From assembly GCA_944989445.1 (NCBI GenBank), contig CALYLW010000066.1, positions 278,501-342,500 on the forward strand: 64,000 nucleotides of DNA. Reading direction: 5' to 3'. Position numbers and translations under genes: made by a program. Below, in pieces: positions 46,155 to 57,731 of the stretch (positions within the stretch are counted from its first letter, which is position 1; each line of letters begins with the position of its first letter). Source of the stretch: Ampullaceana balthica (Eukaryota > Mollusca > Gastropoda > Lymnaeidae). The notes beneath the pieces are model-generated. The model saw nothing but the letters and a program-made list of their open reading frames with translations, was not told the DNA's origin and searched no databases.

Positions 46155-46365
46155 AGGTACTCGTTACAGACACAAGATGTACTTGTTACAGACACAAGAT
46201 TTACTTGTCACAGACACAAAATGTATTGTGCTTGTCACAGACGCTAGATGTATTCTACTTGTTACAGACACAAGGTGTATCGTACGTGTCACAGACACAA
46301 GATGTATTGTATTTGTCACAGACACTAGATGTATTCTACTTGTCACAGAAATAAGATGTATTTTA
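46155..46365. repeat. ~27-30-bp minisatellite
   Basis: About seven units around 'cttgtcacagacacaagatg tattgta', with length variation. Its reverse complement shares CTTGTGTCTGTGA with the 44-bp array at 40.2 kb. Confidence 0.92.
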
Positions 46366-46637
46366 AGAGTCCAAGGCAAGAAGATTCATGTATTATGACA
46401 TGTATGTCCCATGTTAGTGGCATGACTGACAAACTGAGTATGCTTGGAGTAACAGATCAAACGCTGTATTTTGCCGGGATAAAATACATATGCTTTGAGT
46501 GACAGACACTGACCTATTTAGGAGAGCACCTATCACCAACCGTTTCTAAATTCACTTAACCCGAGGTAATTTGGTCCACTTCTGTGATCAGGGACTCTTA
46601 CTTTTTCAGCATATGGTAAAGAAAGGAAAATAGAAAA
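46366..46637. other. Short intronic gap, nothing recognised
   Basis: No supported feature. Confidence 0.4.
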
Positions 46638-47125
46638 AAACAAACCCGTAAAAACAAAGTTTTTGACTATAAATCACTTATATATGAGACATAACTAACA
46701 GTATTGATTATTTTCAAACGCTACAAACATTGACAGACTGACACCGAGTGATGTCCATTGTCTTTAGTAAATGGGGGTGGGACGTGAGGGGGTGTCGGCA
46801 CGACGGTCGGCGTCAACTCAAACTCACGTGGAAGTGGAAGAAAAAAACAATAACAAACCGTGAATTTGAATTACATACCTCATATAAGGTAAACTAAAAT
46901 TGCATTAATTTAATTACGGTACGTTCGATCGATCTGAAATTTTGATACAATGCATTGTTAGGTTAGACGGGTCCGTGTGACAAATTTCAGCTCGATCGGA
47001 TCACGGGAAGTGGGTCATTTTCGACTTTTGTTTTTCCGCCCGCCCATGAGATGACGACAGACAGACAGAGAGAGAGAGAGACTGAGAGACAGAGACGGCG
47101 GTGAGGTTAATATAAGGGATTTAAT
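46638..47125 (+). mobile_element. Repeat family A, most complete copy (about 488 bp)
   Basis: Starts aaacaaacccgtaaaaacaa and ends gttaatataagggattta. In between: tttttgactataaatcac, tatatgagacataac, gacggtcggcgtcaac, aattacggtacgttcgatcg, ggtccgtgtgacaaatttc, gatcacgggaagtgggtcat, and an (AG)n run near the end. No coding. Best reference copy for the family in this window. Confidence 0.78.
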
Positions 47126-49876
47126 AAATAGCTTAATTTTATAAATACATTAGGTAATAACGTACTGAATAAACTCAGGAACAATCTAATGATGTTTTAT
47201 AATTGTGTTCGGTTGATAAACGTTCGTCCTGCTTTGTTTGTCCCACTGTTATATTGGATGTTCACTTGTGTTTCTTATACGATTTATGTGATTTGGGGGA
47301 AATATCAAATGTAATACGCATCAGCAGACAAAGGTGGTGAAAGTCCGATATAATTATTTGTTATATGTAATTGTTTGGTAATAAAATTATTGTTATTCAA
47401 TAGTTATGTAGCAATACTTAAATAAATGTAAAAATTTCACATTATATTTTTGTGAAATAATATTCCCAATTAAAATTTCAAATTTTGGATAATACTTTGG
47501 GAATCACTGATGCGAAAATCACCTAGGTAGCCGTGTAAATAAATCCTTTTATATAGGGATGGTTTTCTCAGGTCTGTCCCCTACAGAGTTGGGGAGTGGT
47601 GTCCCTTGGTTAACTCACCTCACGCGTTTTTATCACGATTTTTGTGGTCAAATTATTCAAGAGATGTGGTTTTTTGTGGACTAATAGTTGTGGTGATTGG
47701 TACTAAAGTGTTTCACTTTTTCATTACTCGTTGCTATGATAATGACGAATTGATCGGTGTATTGCAATTCATGTGATTTGTTAAGGTTCACTTAATTTGA
47801 AATAGCTGTTGAAAAACTGTGACAATTAATGATTTGTTTGAACATCAGTCACATGTTTTCTTTAGTTATTATGAATATATAGACTATATAATTGTCTATT
47901 ATTGCAAGCTATTTATTTTAAATACATAAACGGCGTAACTCTGCAAACACGATGTACACAGCAAATAAAGTCTACATTCAAATTCATTTTAATTGATATT
48001 TATACACACATCACAAACAATGAAACATAATTAAGAACACAATTAAAACCTCCCAAAACCACACACATATCGAGATTTAAAGTTGTGAATTATGTCAGTT
48101 ATTTCAAAACTTCTAAATGTGTGTGAGGCCGCTTGGAACGGTTTCATGGGAATGTTGGTAAAACTATGATGTATGATTATGGTTAGTCCAGGAAACCCAT
48201 TCCACAACCGAAATCGAGACGGGAAGGAGGAGTACCCCCATGTGTTAGTTCTTGCATTGGAACAAGAACAGTATTTCTATCCCTACCTCTGAGGGTTGTA
48301 TTAGATTATTGTTGTGTTGTATACATTTAAAGCTATTCCTCCGTCACCCAGTATTTTTCTTCTGTTATTTTTCGCCTTTGAAATTAATACATTAGGCATT
48401 TCTTACACTTTATGCATGAATATGTATTAATTCTACTAACTCCAGTATTAAAACGTATTGATACTACTTTTTATAAATATTACTTTTATTCAATCTATCC
48501 ATGTAAGTACATGTTTCATTATGGAAAAAATTCTACCCATTTGTGTAATATTATGTATTTCTTTTATCGATTCGTCGTTCTCAGCTAATTAAATTCAGTC
48601 TCACTACTACTCTAAGCATACGACTGAAAAAACTTAAACTAACTCACTTTCTACACGACTCAAACAAATTGACTACCCTCATTCTATTTATACGAGTCTA
48701 TAAACTATCCCTAAAATTCTATTTACTTGACTGAAGTGTAAAACTCTCCCTATCTCCAATGTAAATTATTCACTATTTCGAGTACACCTACCTACATGCC
48801 TACAATATTAAAACCTGTCATTCAAGTCTAAACTAAACTAGTTTTCCTTATTTAAACTGCATGGATAGATCATTTGCTCCTTCACCTCGTATAGTGCCGA
48901 TATGTCAGCGACGCATGTTTGCACTACTGTCAACTCGTGTGTTTGTATACCACTCTGTCCGACCCGCCCAACACACCGACCGGTCCCTTCCCATCACCAC
49001 CGTCCCACCCCGCTGTATCATAGAAAATTAACCTGGGTATTGGAGGCAGACTCTGGGCTCTGAGGTCAACGGGTGCACCATACTCTTAGACTCAGGTGAT
49101 TGGTGTGTTTAAATCAGATTTTATTTTCACGTTCTCCGGTAGTTGTTTGGTACTTTCACTGCTTGATACAGTTTTGGTCGGTTCTCAAATATTCTATTGG
49201 TGTCATTTCGTAATATACGAAAGTGAAAAGTGGACGACTGTTAAATGAATTTTCAGCCAAACATTAAAATTTGGGCACCTAGTTACTGTAATAAATTTAT
49301 TTTATATCGCGGAAACCCTTGTAGAAACGATTTCAAATATAAAATAAAAATGCTTGTTATTTATTCTTGTAAATACTAAAAGGACCTAATTTATTAATGA
49401 TATAAACAATACTCTTCATAACATCCCGTTGGTTTGTCCTAATGTATATAATGTACAGTTACACTTTTAGTACTTGCGGTGTATGAATTGTTACATAATG
49501 TTTTCTGTAATTGTAGGCCCTACCAAAAAAGTTACTCTAATTTTTCAATTTTAGACTGCTTATCTAATTCCTTGAGGGCATTCCCCTTCACTCTTTCACA
49601 CACAATTTTCACTCCTGAAAAAGATAATATTTGAACCGAATGAAATTTTTAGCTCTATAGTTGTCATACATAACTAGTCTGAACAATTAAAGCACAAAAC
49701 GTATTTAAAGAACACAATTCCTGTAACCCATTTCATAAGTGGTCAGTAAGTGTTCTTTGACTTTCCTCTCTCCTTTCATTGGCGCTCACCAGACCAACAA
49801 TAGCTCATTTTCGTATTTTTTATTATTTGATTCTGAATCGGACAGGAAATGCCCAAAAGTGGACACCTTAAAACCC
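47126..49876. other. Long intronic stretch upstream of exon 1b, nothing recognised
   Basis: Mostly AT-rich. 48890-49080 is markedly GC-richer and non-repetitive (cagcgacgcatg, ccaccgtcccaccccgc), about 1.6 kb before exon 1b, so it could be its promoter or enhancer. 48600-48850 is rich in short C/T words. Confidence 0.4.
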
Positions 49877-50000
49877 ATGTGTCACAACACACACCTATGT
49901 CACAACACATACCTATGTCACAACACATACCTATGTCACAACACACACCTATGTCACAACACACACATATGTCACAACACACACATATGTCACAACACAC
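49877..50000. repeat. 18-bp tandem repeat, about 7 copies
   Basis: Unit cacaacacacacctatgt with ca/ta variants. The frame reading CHNTHLCHNTYL is an artefact. Confidence 0.93.
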
Positions 50001-50652
50001 ACCATATCACACAAGTACACGCCAAACACTTTATAACTAGAGTAAACCTAAAAAATTACAAACACACCAAAAATGACACCCACGCCCTTAAGAACTTTCA
50101 ACACCACATTGAAACCAACACACAACTTATGTATTAGCCGTCGGCCGTACTTTGAATATCTCAAATATTCTTGGATAAAGCACCCTGGTGTTTGTTAACA
50201 AGATAAGATGGAATCTCGTTATATCACTCGTTGGTATTGGATAAAAGAAATCTGAAGCCAGTTGGGCCACGTTCTGTCGATATCTCCCAATGTTTACCCC
50301 AAGTAACATGAATTGGATCTCAGTTTCAACGGTCAAATTTTGTTTAGCAGCATATTTAAACAACAGTTGTGTAATCTATAGTTTCTCAGTGTCTACCACT
50401 CTAAGATCTAATGCACATATAGCTCTTCTATAGCCGCCATTCACTTAAAATTGAATTAAATTTTAATATAGATTTTAGTTCAACGAACTGATCAGGCCGA
50501 GTCATTGTGACATTAATGTCATTAGTGGCATTACTATGACATTATCGTCCAAGTTCAGTGTCAATCGTTGTCAACATTCATCATTTATACTTGTGTCTGG
50601 TCCGTGTTTAAATTCATGACCTTAGTGTTGGATCTTTATTCTACGCAAACAC
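50001..50652. other. Region upstream of exon 1b
   Basis: 50500-50570 has repeated 'tgacattaatgtcatt'-type words. No convincing TATA box. Presumably contains the 5' UTR and promoter of exon 1b. Confidence 0.4.
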
Positions 50653-50769
50653 ATGAGTGATTCTCAAAGGGGAGCCATGGAGGAACACTCCTCCTCGGGG
50701 GACAATCCTCTAGACATGGATCCAGTGTTGCATGAAAACTTCCTGGCTATGATTGCACAGCATGAACAG
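50653..50769 (+). CDS. RBPMS: RBPMS/couch potato homolog, alternative first coding exon 1b
   Basis: 39 codons, MSDSQRGAMEEHSSSGDNPL through to FLAMIAQHEQ. The ATG is the first after an in-frame TAG 30 nt upstream (50623), with A at -3. The exon ends CAG|GTGAGA, a consensus donor in phase 0, so it joins exon 2 as ..QHEQ-VRTLFVSG. Acidic/Ser-rich N-terminus, then an amphipathic-looking segment (PVLHENFLAMIAQHEQ) just before the RRM that exon 1a lacks. The two isoforms would therefore differ only before the RNA-binding domain and would be driven by promoters 48 kb apart. Confidence 0.85.
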
Positions 50770-51702
50770 GTGAGAGGGCACGTGACAGTTATCTAAAGTC
50801 TTAATCTGTTTATATCACACAACTATAAATAAACATCGTAACCTTACAGTCTCTCTCTCTCTAAATACTTGGGCGTTGGAGTGAACTGATGAGGTATTAT
50901 ATTTTCTATAGCAGCAATAAGCCAATAATTAAATTGTAAAATCAATATCGAAGTTAGTAGAAGCAATTGATGACACTTTGACTACACTTGGATCTAATCT
51001 GACACTGGATGTCTTAAGCTAAGCTGAATAATTTATTGAATTAGTGAAATAATTAAGTATATCATTGCTAGTGCCACTATGATTATTTCATTAGAGTATT
51101 GCATTAATTTACTATGGTATAACTAATGCAATAATGATCGATGGATCAATAAGAAACAGACTAATATAACATACCGTGGCTATATACTATCAAGTGATTT
51201 CGTTTTTCAATTTTTTTTTAGAATCTTGCCGAAAGAAAATATCTCGAGACTGTGTCATTTGAGACTAAGTCTTAGAAGTAGTAGAAAATAATCTCTTTGA
51301 ACTTTCCAGCAGCTGAACAGTTCTGGAGACCTGTACATTATATGAACGCCAAACATGATCAGTTATTGCTGATGAAAGTAAAACTCTGTCTTCTGAGGAA
51401 AGTGAATTATTCTTCATTTAACTAACAACCCATTTCCTGAGTTTTATAACAATTCCAAAGAGCTATTTTTGCATGACACATAAACGCATCCGTTTTATCT
51501 TAAATATCTTTCCTTATCTTATCTTATATTATCTTATATGTTACTGAAGCACATTCTATACAGAAGATTATTACATCCAACATACAGTATATGTGATCAT
51601 ACAATTAAATGATTCTTCCTCTGTTGATTTATCACACATATCCTAAACTCACTTGAATTATCCAAACCAATTTACTCGGAGATATTGAACTCTTCAACAG
51701 AC
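50770..51702. other. Intronic DNA, nothing recognised
   Basis: A TTATC-rich stretch at about 51505-51540. No other feature. Confidence 0.4.
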
Positions 51703-51820
51703 AATAATTGTTGAACTCGCCCAGACCAAGGTGGCAAAATTCACATAAAGGGTTTACCCCAGTAATTGTTTAACTCGCCCAGACCAAGACGGCAATATTC
51801 ACATAAAAGGTTTACCCCAG
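51703..51820. repeat. ~58-bp direct duplication
   Basis: Two adjacent copies containing aactcgcccagaccaag and gcaa(a/t)attcacataaa, followed by gtttacccca. Confidence 0.9.
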
Positions 51821-52860
51821 GCTGGCTCTACTTGGCGGAGTGATACTTATTCTCTATTTATGGAGCATTTGAATGATTTCAATCAGGAATCACAGTTCAA
51901 GCTCTGCATACTTCTACCCAGGCATATGTAACACCCATTAGCTAATAAATTTTGCTAAATGCTTCCAAGTCGACACATTACCCTTATAGACCCGCTCCCA
52001 TATTTACACAGGGATATTGTAATTTGTGTTATTTGCTGTAATTTGTGTTATTTGCTATCCTATCACGTATATTGTGCCAATGACTTGCCACCTATCTGTG
52101 TAAAAATAGTGAAACCGACTCATTTTTTTTCCTTGTAAGCAACCTACTCAATTGTTGCTTGTGCCATCTGTGCCTTTCCAGGTCCGTAATGTGCTACCCT
52201 GACAGGTGCGCAATGTGCTACCTTCAAATGAGTGTCATAACTTTAAATGTTGATTAAATCATTCAAATTTTTGACATAATTACTTTTTGGAACGACTGGA
52301 AAATATGTGCGTTTAAATGGATTCATAGCAAGAGAAGTTTTTCCGAAGAACGATAACTTAAATTAGACTTGGTACAGTCGAAGTTATGACAATGCATCTC
52401 ATACATTAGATACATCACGTGAACTCAAAAAAAATATAGCAGTATAATTGGGTATCACTAAAGTATTGGCCCAAAGTTTGTTTAAAGACATCCTAAAAGA
52501 TGCTTTAAAACAAAAATCCGTACAATACACTCGTCCTTGTTCTTTAAAAAAATTGTCGTGAAATATCCTTCTTCCTAATCCCTAGCATAAAAGCTTTTTC
52601 CAAGAGACTTTAATGTGTAAATTTAAGAAAAAACTTCAATATTGCAACTATATTTTTTTAAAGGTATCTTATTTGCACGTGTGTATATTGATAATAATGA
52701 TAGAGTTTGTGGCTAGCAAATCATAGTAAACTTCTTTGAAAATATATTTACATGCATTGGAAAAAACCGTTTCAATGTTTTTGTTACGAAAATTTCATTT
52801 GGGGTCAATTAGAACTTCAATGACATAAAGTGACGTCAGTGTTAACTTTCGAAATTTCTC
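51821..52860. other. Intronic DNA, nothing recognised
   Basis: Small duplications (tgtaatttgtgttatttgct at about 52018; a tgctacc-containing repeat near 52190). Otherwise AT-rich. Confidence 0.4.
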
Positions 52861-53863
52861 TATGTGACGTTAGCATTGTAACAAATGACGTTAGCGATGT
52901 AACAAATGACGTTAGCATTGTAACATGTGACGCTAGCATTGTAACATGTGACGCTAGCATTGTAACATGTGACGTTAGCATTGTAACATGTGAAGTTAGC
53001 ATTGTAACATGTGACGCTAGCATTGTAACATGTGACGTTAGCGTTGTAACCTGTGACGCTAGCATTGTAACATGTGACGCTAGCATTGTAACATGTGACG
53101 TTAGCATTGTAACATGTGACGTTAGCATTGTAACATGTGAAGTTAGCATTGTAACATGTGACGCTAGCATTGTAACATGTGACGTTAGCGTTGTAACCTG
53201 TGACGCTAGCATTGTAACATGTGACGCTAGCATTGTAACATGTGACGTTAGCATTGTAACATGTGACGTTAGCGTTGTAACATGTGACGCTAGCATTGTA
53301 ACATGTGACGCTAGCATTGTAAGATGTGACGCTAGCATTGTAACATGTGACGTTAGCATTGTAAGATGTGACGCTAGCATTGTAACATGTGACGTTAGCA
53401 TTGTAACATGTGACGTTAGCATTGTAGCATGTGACGCTAGCATTGTAACATGTGACGCTAGCATTGTAACATGTGACGTTAGCATTGTAACATGTGACGC
53501 TAGCATTGTAACATGTGACGTTAGCGTTGTAACCTGTGACGGTAGCGTTGTAACATGTGACGCTAGTTGTAACATGTGACGTTAGCATTGTAACATGGGA
53601 CGTTAGCATTGTAACATGTGACGTTAGCATTGTAACCTGTGACGGTAGCGTTGTAACATGTGACGCTAGCATTGTAACATGTGACGTTAGCATTGTAACA
53701 TGTGACGTTAGCATTGTAACATGTGACGTTAGCATTGTAACATGTGACGCTAGCATTGTAACATGTGACGTTAGCGTTGTAGCCTGTGACGGTAGCGTTG
53801 TAACATGTGACGCTAGCATTGTAACATGTGACGTTAGCGTTGTAACCTGTGACGGTAGAGTTG
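52861..53863. repeat. 21-bp minisatellite, about 47 copies, with higher-order structure
   Basis: Unit gacgctagcattgtaacatgt plus variants gacgtt, gacggt, gaagtt, gcgttg and aacctg. An 8-unit (168-bp) block is repeated about 52983-53319, and a second block pattern appears from about 53520. 21 bp is a multiple of three and lacks stops, so frames up to 346 codons open on both strands (SHVTMLA, VTCDASI, CYNASVT). Almost every unit carries TGACG. It lies in the intron 2-3 kb before the RRM exon. Confidence 0.96.
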
Positions 53864-54109
53864 CTTTCAACAGTGAGGCAAAATTCTCATTAGTCCACAA
53901 GCCTCCTCAAGTTCAGTGAAATGAAACCATGTTGAACCAAACAAAAGTATGCTTTCTGTTGTCCAAAAGCCACCAAAAATGTTCTTTTTTTTTAAAGTCT
54001 GCGTTACTGGCAAATAAGATGTAAATGATATTGCTGTCCACGGTCGTTTAACTTTTACAATTCATTAAGCTTTTTCGCACACGCTAGTGAAATATGACTT
54101 GAACTGTTA
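53864..54109. other. Short intronic gap
   Basis: Nothing recognised. Confidence 0.4.
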
Positions 54110-54117
54110 CTGTAGAT

Positions 54118-54295
54118 CAGTGCTTCTCAAAGTGGTGGTCCGGTGCCGGTCCGTGGGCCATCTGCTGCCGGTCCGCAGATGTTCTCAAAAAAGGACCGAC
54201 AAAATTGTCAGTGCAGGGAAAATAGTGCACCGGTCCCTGGTGCAATGGAAAAAATTCCTGCCGGTCCACCATACTAAAAAGTTTGAGAAGCACTG
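54118..54295. mobile_element. hAT MITE, 178 bp, with 8-bp target duplication
   Basis: Ends cagtgcttctcaaagtggtg and (reverse complement) cagtgcttctcaaacttttt. Flanked on both sides by ctgtagat (54110-54117 and 54296-54303), a perfect 8-bp hAT target duplication. The interior has several ccggtcc/ggaccg words. The same end sequence caps the hAT remnant at 37379, which is the likely kind of autonomous source. Confidence 0.93.
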
Positions 54296-54303
54296 CTGTA
54301 GAT

Positions 54304-54710
54304 GACCAAACAACAGCTATAGCGTGAATTGAGCGTTACCATACAATGGCTGATGTTTTAATAGATTATTTTTATGTGTGGGGGTTGTGATTTTTTAAAC
54401 ACCGAACTAGGGCTAGAATGTAAGAAATATTAACCCTCCTTCTTAAACACATATAGGAGAAGACGAAAAAAATGTGATATTCATTATGAATATTTCCATA
54501 TCAACTGGTACTACAGATATGAAAAGTAGCCAACAGATTTTTTCTGATTAATATTTTTAAAGATTTCACCAATTTTTAAATTCAAATTGCTTTGAAAAAC
54601 AGCAGATATTTAAAACTACTTTTCTAAACAAATTTAACCATGACTTAAAGGATATTTCGAGCACCAATAACGTTATGGGCGAATTAGGAATGGCTATCTT
54701 TTTACTAGCC
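54304..54710. other. AT-rich intronic DNA, nothing recognised
   Basis: No supported feature. Confidence 0.4.
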
Positions 54711-55260
54711 GCAATGTGGTCTACACCATTGTGTGTAAGCGCTGTCCTTTAAAGTACATTGGTGAGACGGGGAGGTTACTCTCCTGCCGTATCGCGGAGC
54801 TTGTACGTGCCATTAAACAAGACAAACAGTGTCCTGTCTCCCGACACTTCAATGGACGGGACCACATGGGCGTCGATGACATGTCTGTCACCGCCTTGGT
54901 TTCTTGTACAAACACACCCGGCCGGGTCAGTCTGTAGAATAGACTAATCCATGAGTATGGGACTCTTACACCACATGGGATCAACGTTGTGTTCGCACTG
55001 ACAAGCTGATTGATTTGCCACACCCACCCTATCCTTTCCTATATAAGCTCTTATTTTTCTCTCCTTACTTTATCTCTACTGGACTACTTGGATTTCACCG
55101 CAGCTAAGTGTTTTTGTCTATTATTTCGTTTTATTCGTTTCATTTGTGTACTATTTGTCCGTTGAGGAAGGCTCTTTGCCGAAACGTTCGTTGTTGTGTT
55201 ACGTCCTGTCAGGCCTACTGATACCCTGTTTTTATATTATACATTTCCCTATTTAAAAGC
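54711..55260 (+). mobile_element. Penelope-like element, 3' remnant
   Basis: A 5'-truncated piece containing the C-terminal GIY-YIG endonuclease region (below) and a 3' non-coding part with gttgaggaaggctctttgcc then gaaacgttcg, a stem-loop motif common downstream of such ORFs. RT domain absent. Confidence 0.72.
54713..55009 (+). pseudogene. GIY-YIG endonuclease domain of a Penelope-like retroelement (broken)
   Basis: Reads NVVYTIVCKRCPLKYIGETG, RLLSCRIAELVRAIKQDK, CPVSRHFNGRDHMGVDDMSV, then TAG at 54935-54937, then NRLIHEYGTLTPHGINVVFA to TGA at 55007. The order VVY.I.C..C...YIGET.R.L..R, PVS.HFN...H and LI...GT..P.GIN is that of the GIY-YIG domain at the C-terminus of Penelope-like elements. 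The internal stop and the absent RT mean it is dead. Confidence 0.8.
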
Positions 55261-55968
55261 CTGATTGCAGTCTCACCCCCAATACTTTGTTTTATATTAT
55301 AAGCAGTTGTTTAAAGCAAAATTATGTTTAAATATATAATAATTGCCATATCGTTCAAGGGGTTTGTGTCCGGTACCGCTGCTGCGTTTGTGTGTTGTTT
55401 AAAATGTAATGAACATTAGAAACAAGCTAAGAGAAGTAATTCAATATTATATACCTTATGATATAATGAAGTAGAGTTATTTCCCTTGCAAGCCCATTTC
55501 TTTTTCTTTTAAAAATAGTCCTAGGATAAATGTAAAGCCAAGTTTCTACGGCAGTTTCTATTTTCATTAATATTTTATTTACATGTTCCCATTGCTCCTT
55601 TTTTAATTATGTCTTAAATATTTTTGAAATGAAATTTAGGATTGTAATCAAAATTAAAAATCAAAAATTAAAAATTTAACTTTCGAAAAATAAAACTATC
55701 ATTTTTAAACCCCGTCGAATTTCTTTAAAAACGTGTATTACTCTTTTTACGAAATAATATGCAATTAAGTCATAGACATAACCAGTCTATGTTAGACGTT
55801 TTATATATTTCACAACATCATCGAAATGCTACATGCGAACCATTATTCTGCCTGTAACATCATGTTATCATTTTTAAATGTAATCACTTGATATAATATG
55901 TTAATCCTCAACGAATCCCTCTATCTCTTTCACCAATTGAAGACGCTTTGTTGTTTTACAATCTCTAG
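55261..55968. other. Intronic DNA ending in the exon 2 acceptor
   Basis: AT-rich; 55960-55968 supplies tacaatctctag before exon 2. Confidence 0.5.
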
Positions 55969-56046
55969 GTGAGGACTCTATTTGTCAGTGGTCTGCCCAT
56001 GGATGCCAAACCCCGAGAACTTTACTTGCTGTTCAGAGCTTACAAG
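55969..56046 (+). CDS. RBPMS: RBPMS/couch potato homolog, RRM exon (shared exon 2)
   Basis: 26 codons in phase 0-0: VRTLFVSGLPMDAKPRELYL then LFRAYK. This is the start of the RRM in RBPMS/RBPMS2/cpo, nearly invariant in animals: LFVSGL is the RNP2 strand, followed by KPRELYLLFR..K (helix 1, part of the RBPMS dimer surface). Acceptor tctctag and donor AAG|GTACAG are acceptable. The family binds CAC-containing single-stranded RNA as a dimer and regulates splicing, translation and RNA localisation in muscle, neurons or germ line, depending on species (family knowledge). Both 5' exons (2780, 50653) join it in phase 0. Recognised from conserved sequence alone. Confidence 0.94.
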
Positions 56047-56382
56047 GTACAGTAATTTTTGTCTGTGTTACCGGGAATTTGGTGTCTTGTCGCTGTGATT
56101 AAACGGATAGCTTTAGTTTCATTCATTCTATACAAAAATGTGTTCATGTTTGGTCCACTATTTACAAACTTTGCCTTATATATTTAGGTCTCTGTTTTAG
56201 GTATGTTATCAGTACTTCATTATTGGTCAATGATTTGAATACCGAAAATTGTTCATACAGTACATCAACTCATACATTGACTCTAGATCTGAAGGGTATT
56301 TTGGGAAAATAGCATTCAACGGACCTAAACTTGGATTTTTGCCTTATTCTATTGCATCAGACTACCACCATCATATTTTTGA
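56047..56382. other. Intron 2, nothing recognised before the array
   Basis: AT-rich intronic DNA. Confidence 0.5.
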
Positions 56383-56651
56383 CAGGGAACTAGTACGTCA
56401 TATCTCTGGAAGGGGACTAGTACCATCATTTCTTTGGCAGGGACTAGTACCATCATATCTTTGGCAGGGACTAGTACCATCATATCTTTGGCAGGGACTA
56501 GTACCATCATATCTTTGGCAGGGACTAGTACCATCATATCTTTGGCAGGGACTAGTACCATCATATCTTTGGCAGGGACTAGTACCATCATATCTTTGGC
56601 AGGGACTAGTACCATCATATCTTTGGCAGGGACTAGTACCATCATACTTTC
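56383..56651. repeat. 27-bp minisatellite, about 9 copies
   Basis: Unit gggactagtaccatcatatc then tttggca. Nearly identical copies except the first two. Frames LVPSYLWQG, AGTSTIISL and MMVLVPAKD are open on both strands because the period is divisible by three; none is a gene. Confidence 0.96.
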
Positions 56652-57395
56652 AGGGCTCAGGATGAACTCGTCCTTTAGGCTACTAAAACATATTATTTCT
56701 GGAATTGATTTTTATGCAACTGAATTATGTCCGGGTGCTCATTGAAACTTAAGGCTACGCTTTATGAAATATTAATAATTTATTTAATCTCAATTCGATT
56801 TCAATCACCTTACAAACAAACATTTATGTAGTGTGGCAATTGAAAATTAGGTTAAAAAAAAATGTTTTCTTTGTTTGTTTAGTCTTAAATAAGATTTGGT
56901 TAAATTAAAAGTTATTTTTTGCATGATTTTCAGATCAAAATAAGATGTTCTTCAACTTAATTTCTTTCCTAATGAGACATATTTTCCCATTGGCACATGT
57001 TGCTTTATTCCGAACCATTGATGTTAACTAGCCATAAATTAGAAATGTGAAATATAAGACCAAATTACGATAATAACCAACTGAAATTGTTGACAACAGT
57101 TTTAGAATAACAATAGTCCGTGTCATTCAACTCAAGAACACAATTACTTGACATAAATTTTATGATCAATAAAACTTTCAATGACAGAACCATTTTTACG
57201 ATGCCTCTTCTGTCTCATCAAAAACTTAATGATGGAATACTTTTTAAAACTCATATGCCACTCATAACCCAACCCACGTGACTACCCAATAACTTAGAGC
57301 CACCAACAATTGGGGTTTGATAACTGGGAGGAAGAAGGGCAGGAAGCATTTAATCGTTTTGTACAATACAGAAAGTCAGACAGGAAGCTCTTGTG
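56652..57395. other. AT-rich intronic DNA, nothing recognised
   Basis: No supported feature. Confidence 0.4.
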
Positions 57396-57731
57396 AATAA
57401 ATAGAGGTAAAAAAAAAGATTTTTAAAAATTACGTTTTCATAAGTGTATTACAAAGAAGAAAATAATTTAAAGCTTATAAGTTCAAGTATAAATGAAAAT
57501 TTAATATGACTAAAAACGGGGGTGGGTGTTTGGTATAAAAGTTAAAGAGAGATCTATAAGTGAGAGAATGAGTGAACTGCATATGTAAAACCTCATAAGA
57601 CACAGCCCCAAGTTTCTAGTCATATTAAATCAAAGTACTTGTACTTATAAGTTTTATATTATTTTCTTCTTTTTAGCACACTTATAAAAACGTGGCTTTT
57701 AATATTCTTTTTTACCTCTATTTACTTTATT
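57396..57731. repeat. Foldback element with ~120-bp inverted arms
   Basis: Left arm 57396-57517 (aataaatagaggtaaaaaa, gttttcataagtgt, aaagaagaaaataat, tataagttcaagta, tttaatatgactaaaaac) is mirrored by right arm 57612-57731. The loop is about 95 bp. A further tttttacctctattta copy lies at about 57770, and ttttataccaaacacccc at about 57790 mirrors gggtgtttggtataaaa at about 57525, so a second inverted pair is overlaid. Non-coding MITE-like structure. Confidence 0.82.

Noticed and set aside
52817..53919. Frames of up to 346 codons (TMLASHV, VTCDASI, CYNASVT repeats) as a surface or silk-like protein
   Set aside because: Same 21-bp array read in several frames on both strands; no signal peptide, flanking coding sequence or codon bias.
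56249..56745. Frames over the 27-bp array (LVPSYLWQG, AGTSTIISL)
   Set aside because: Minisatellite within the intron between two RRM exons; three frames open at once.
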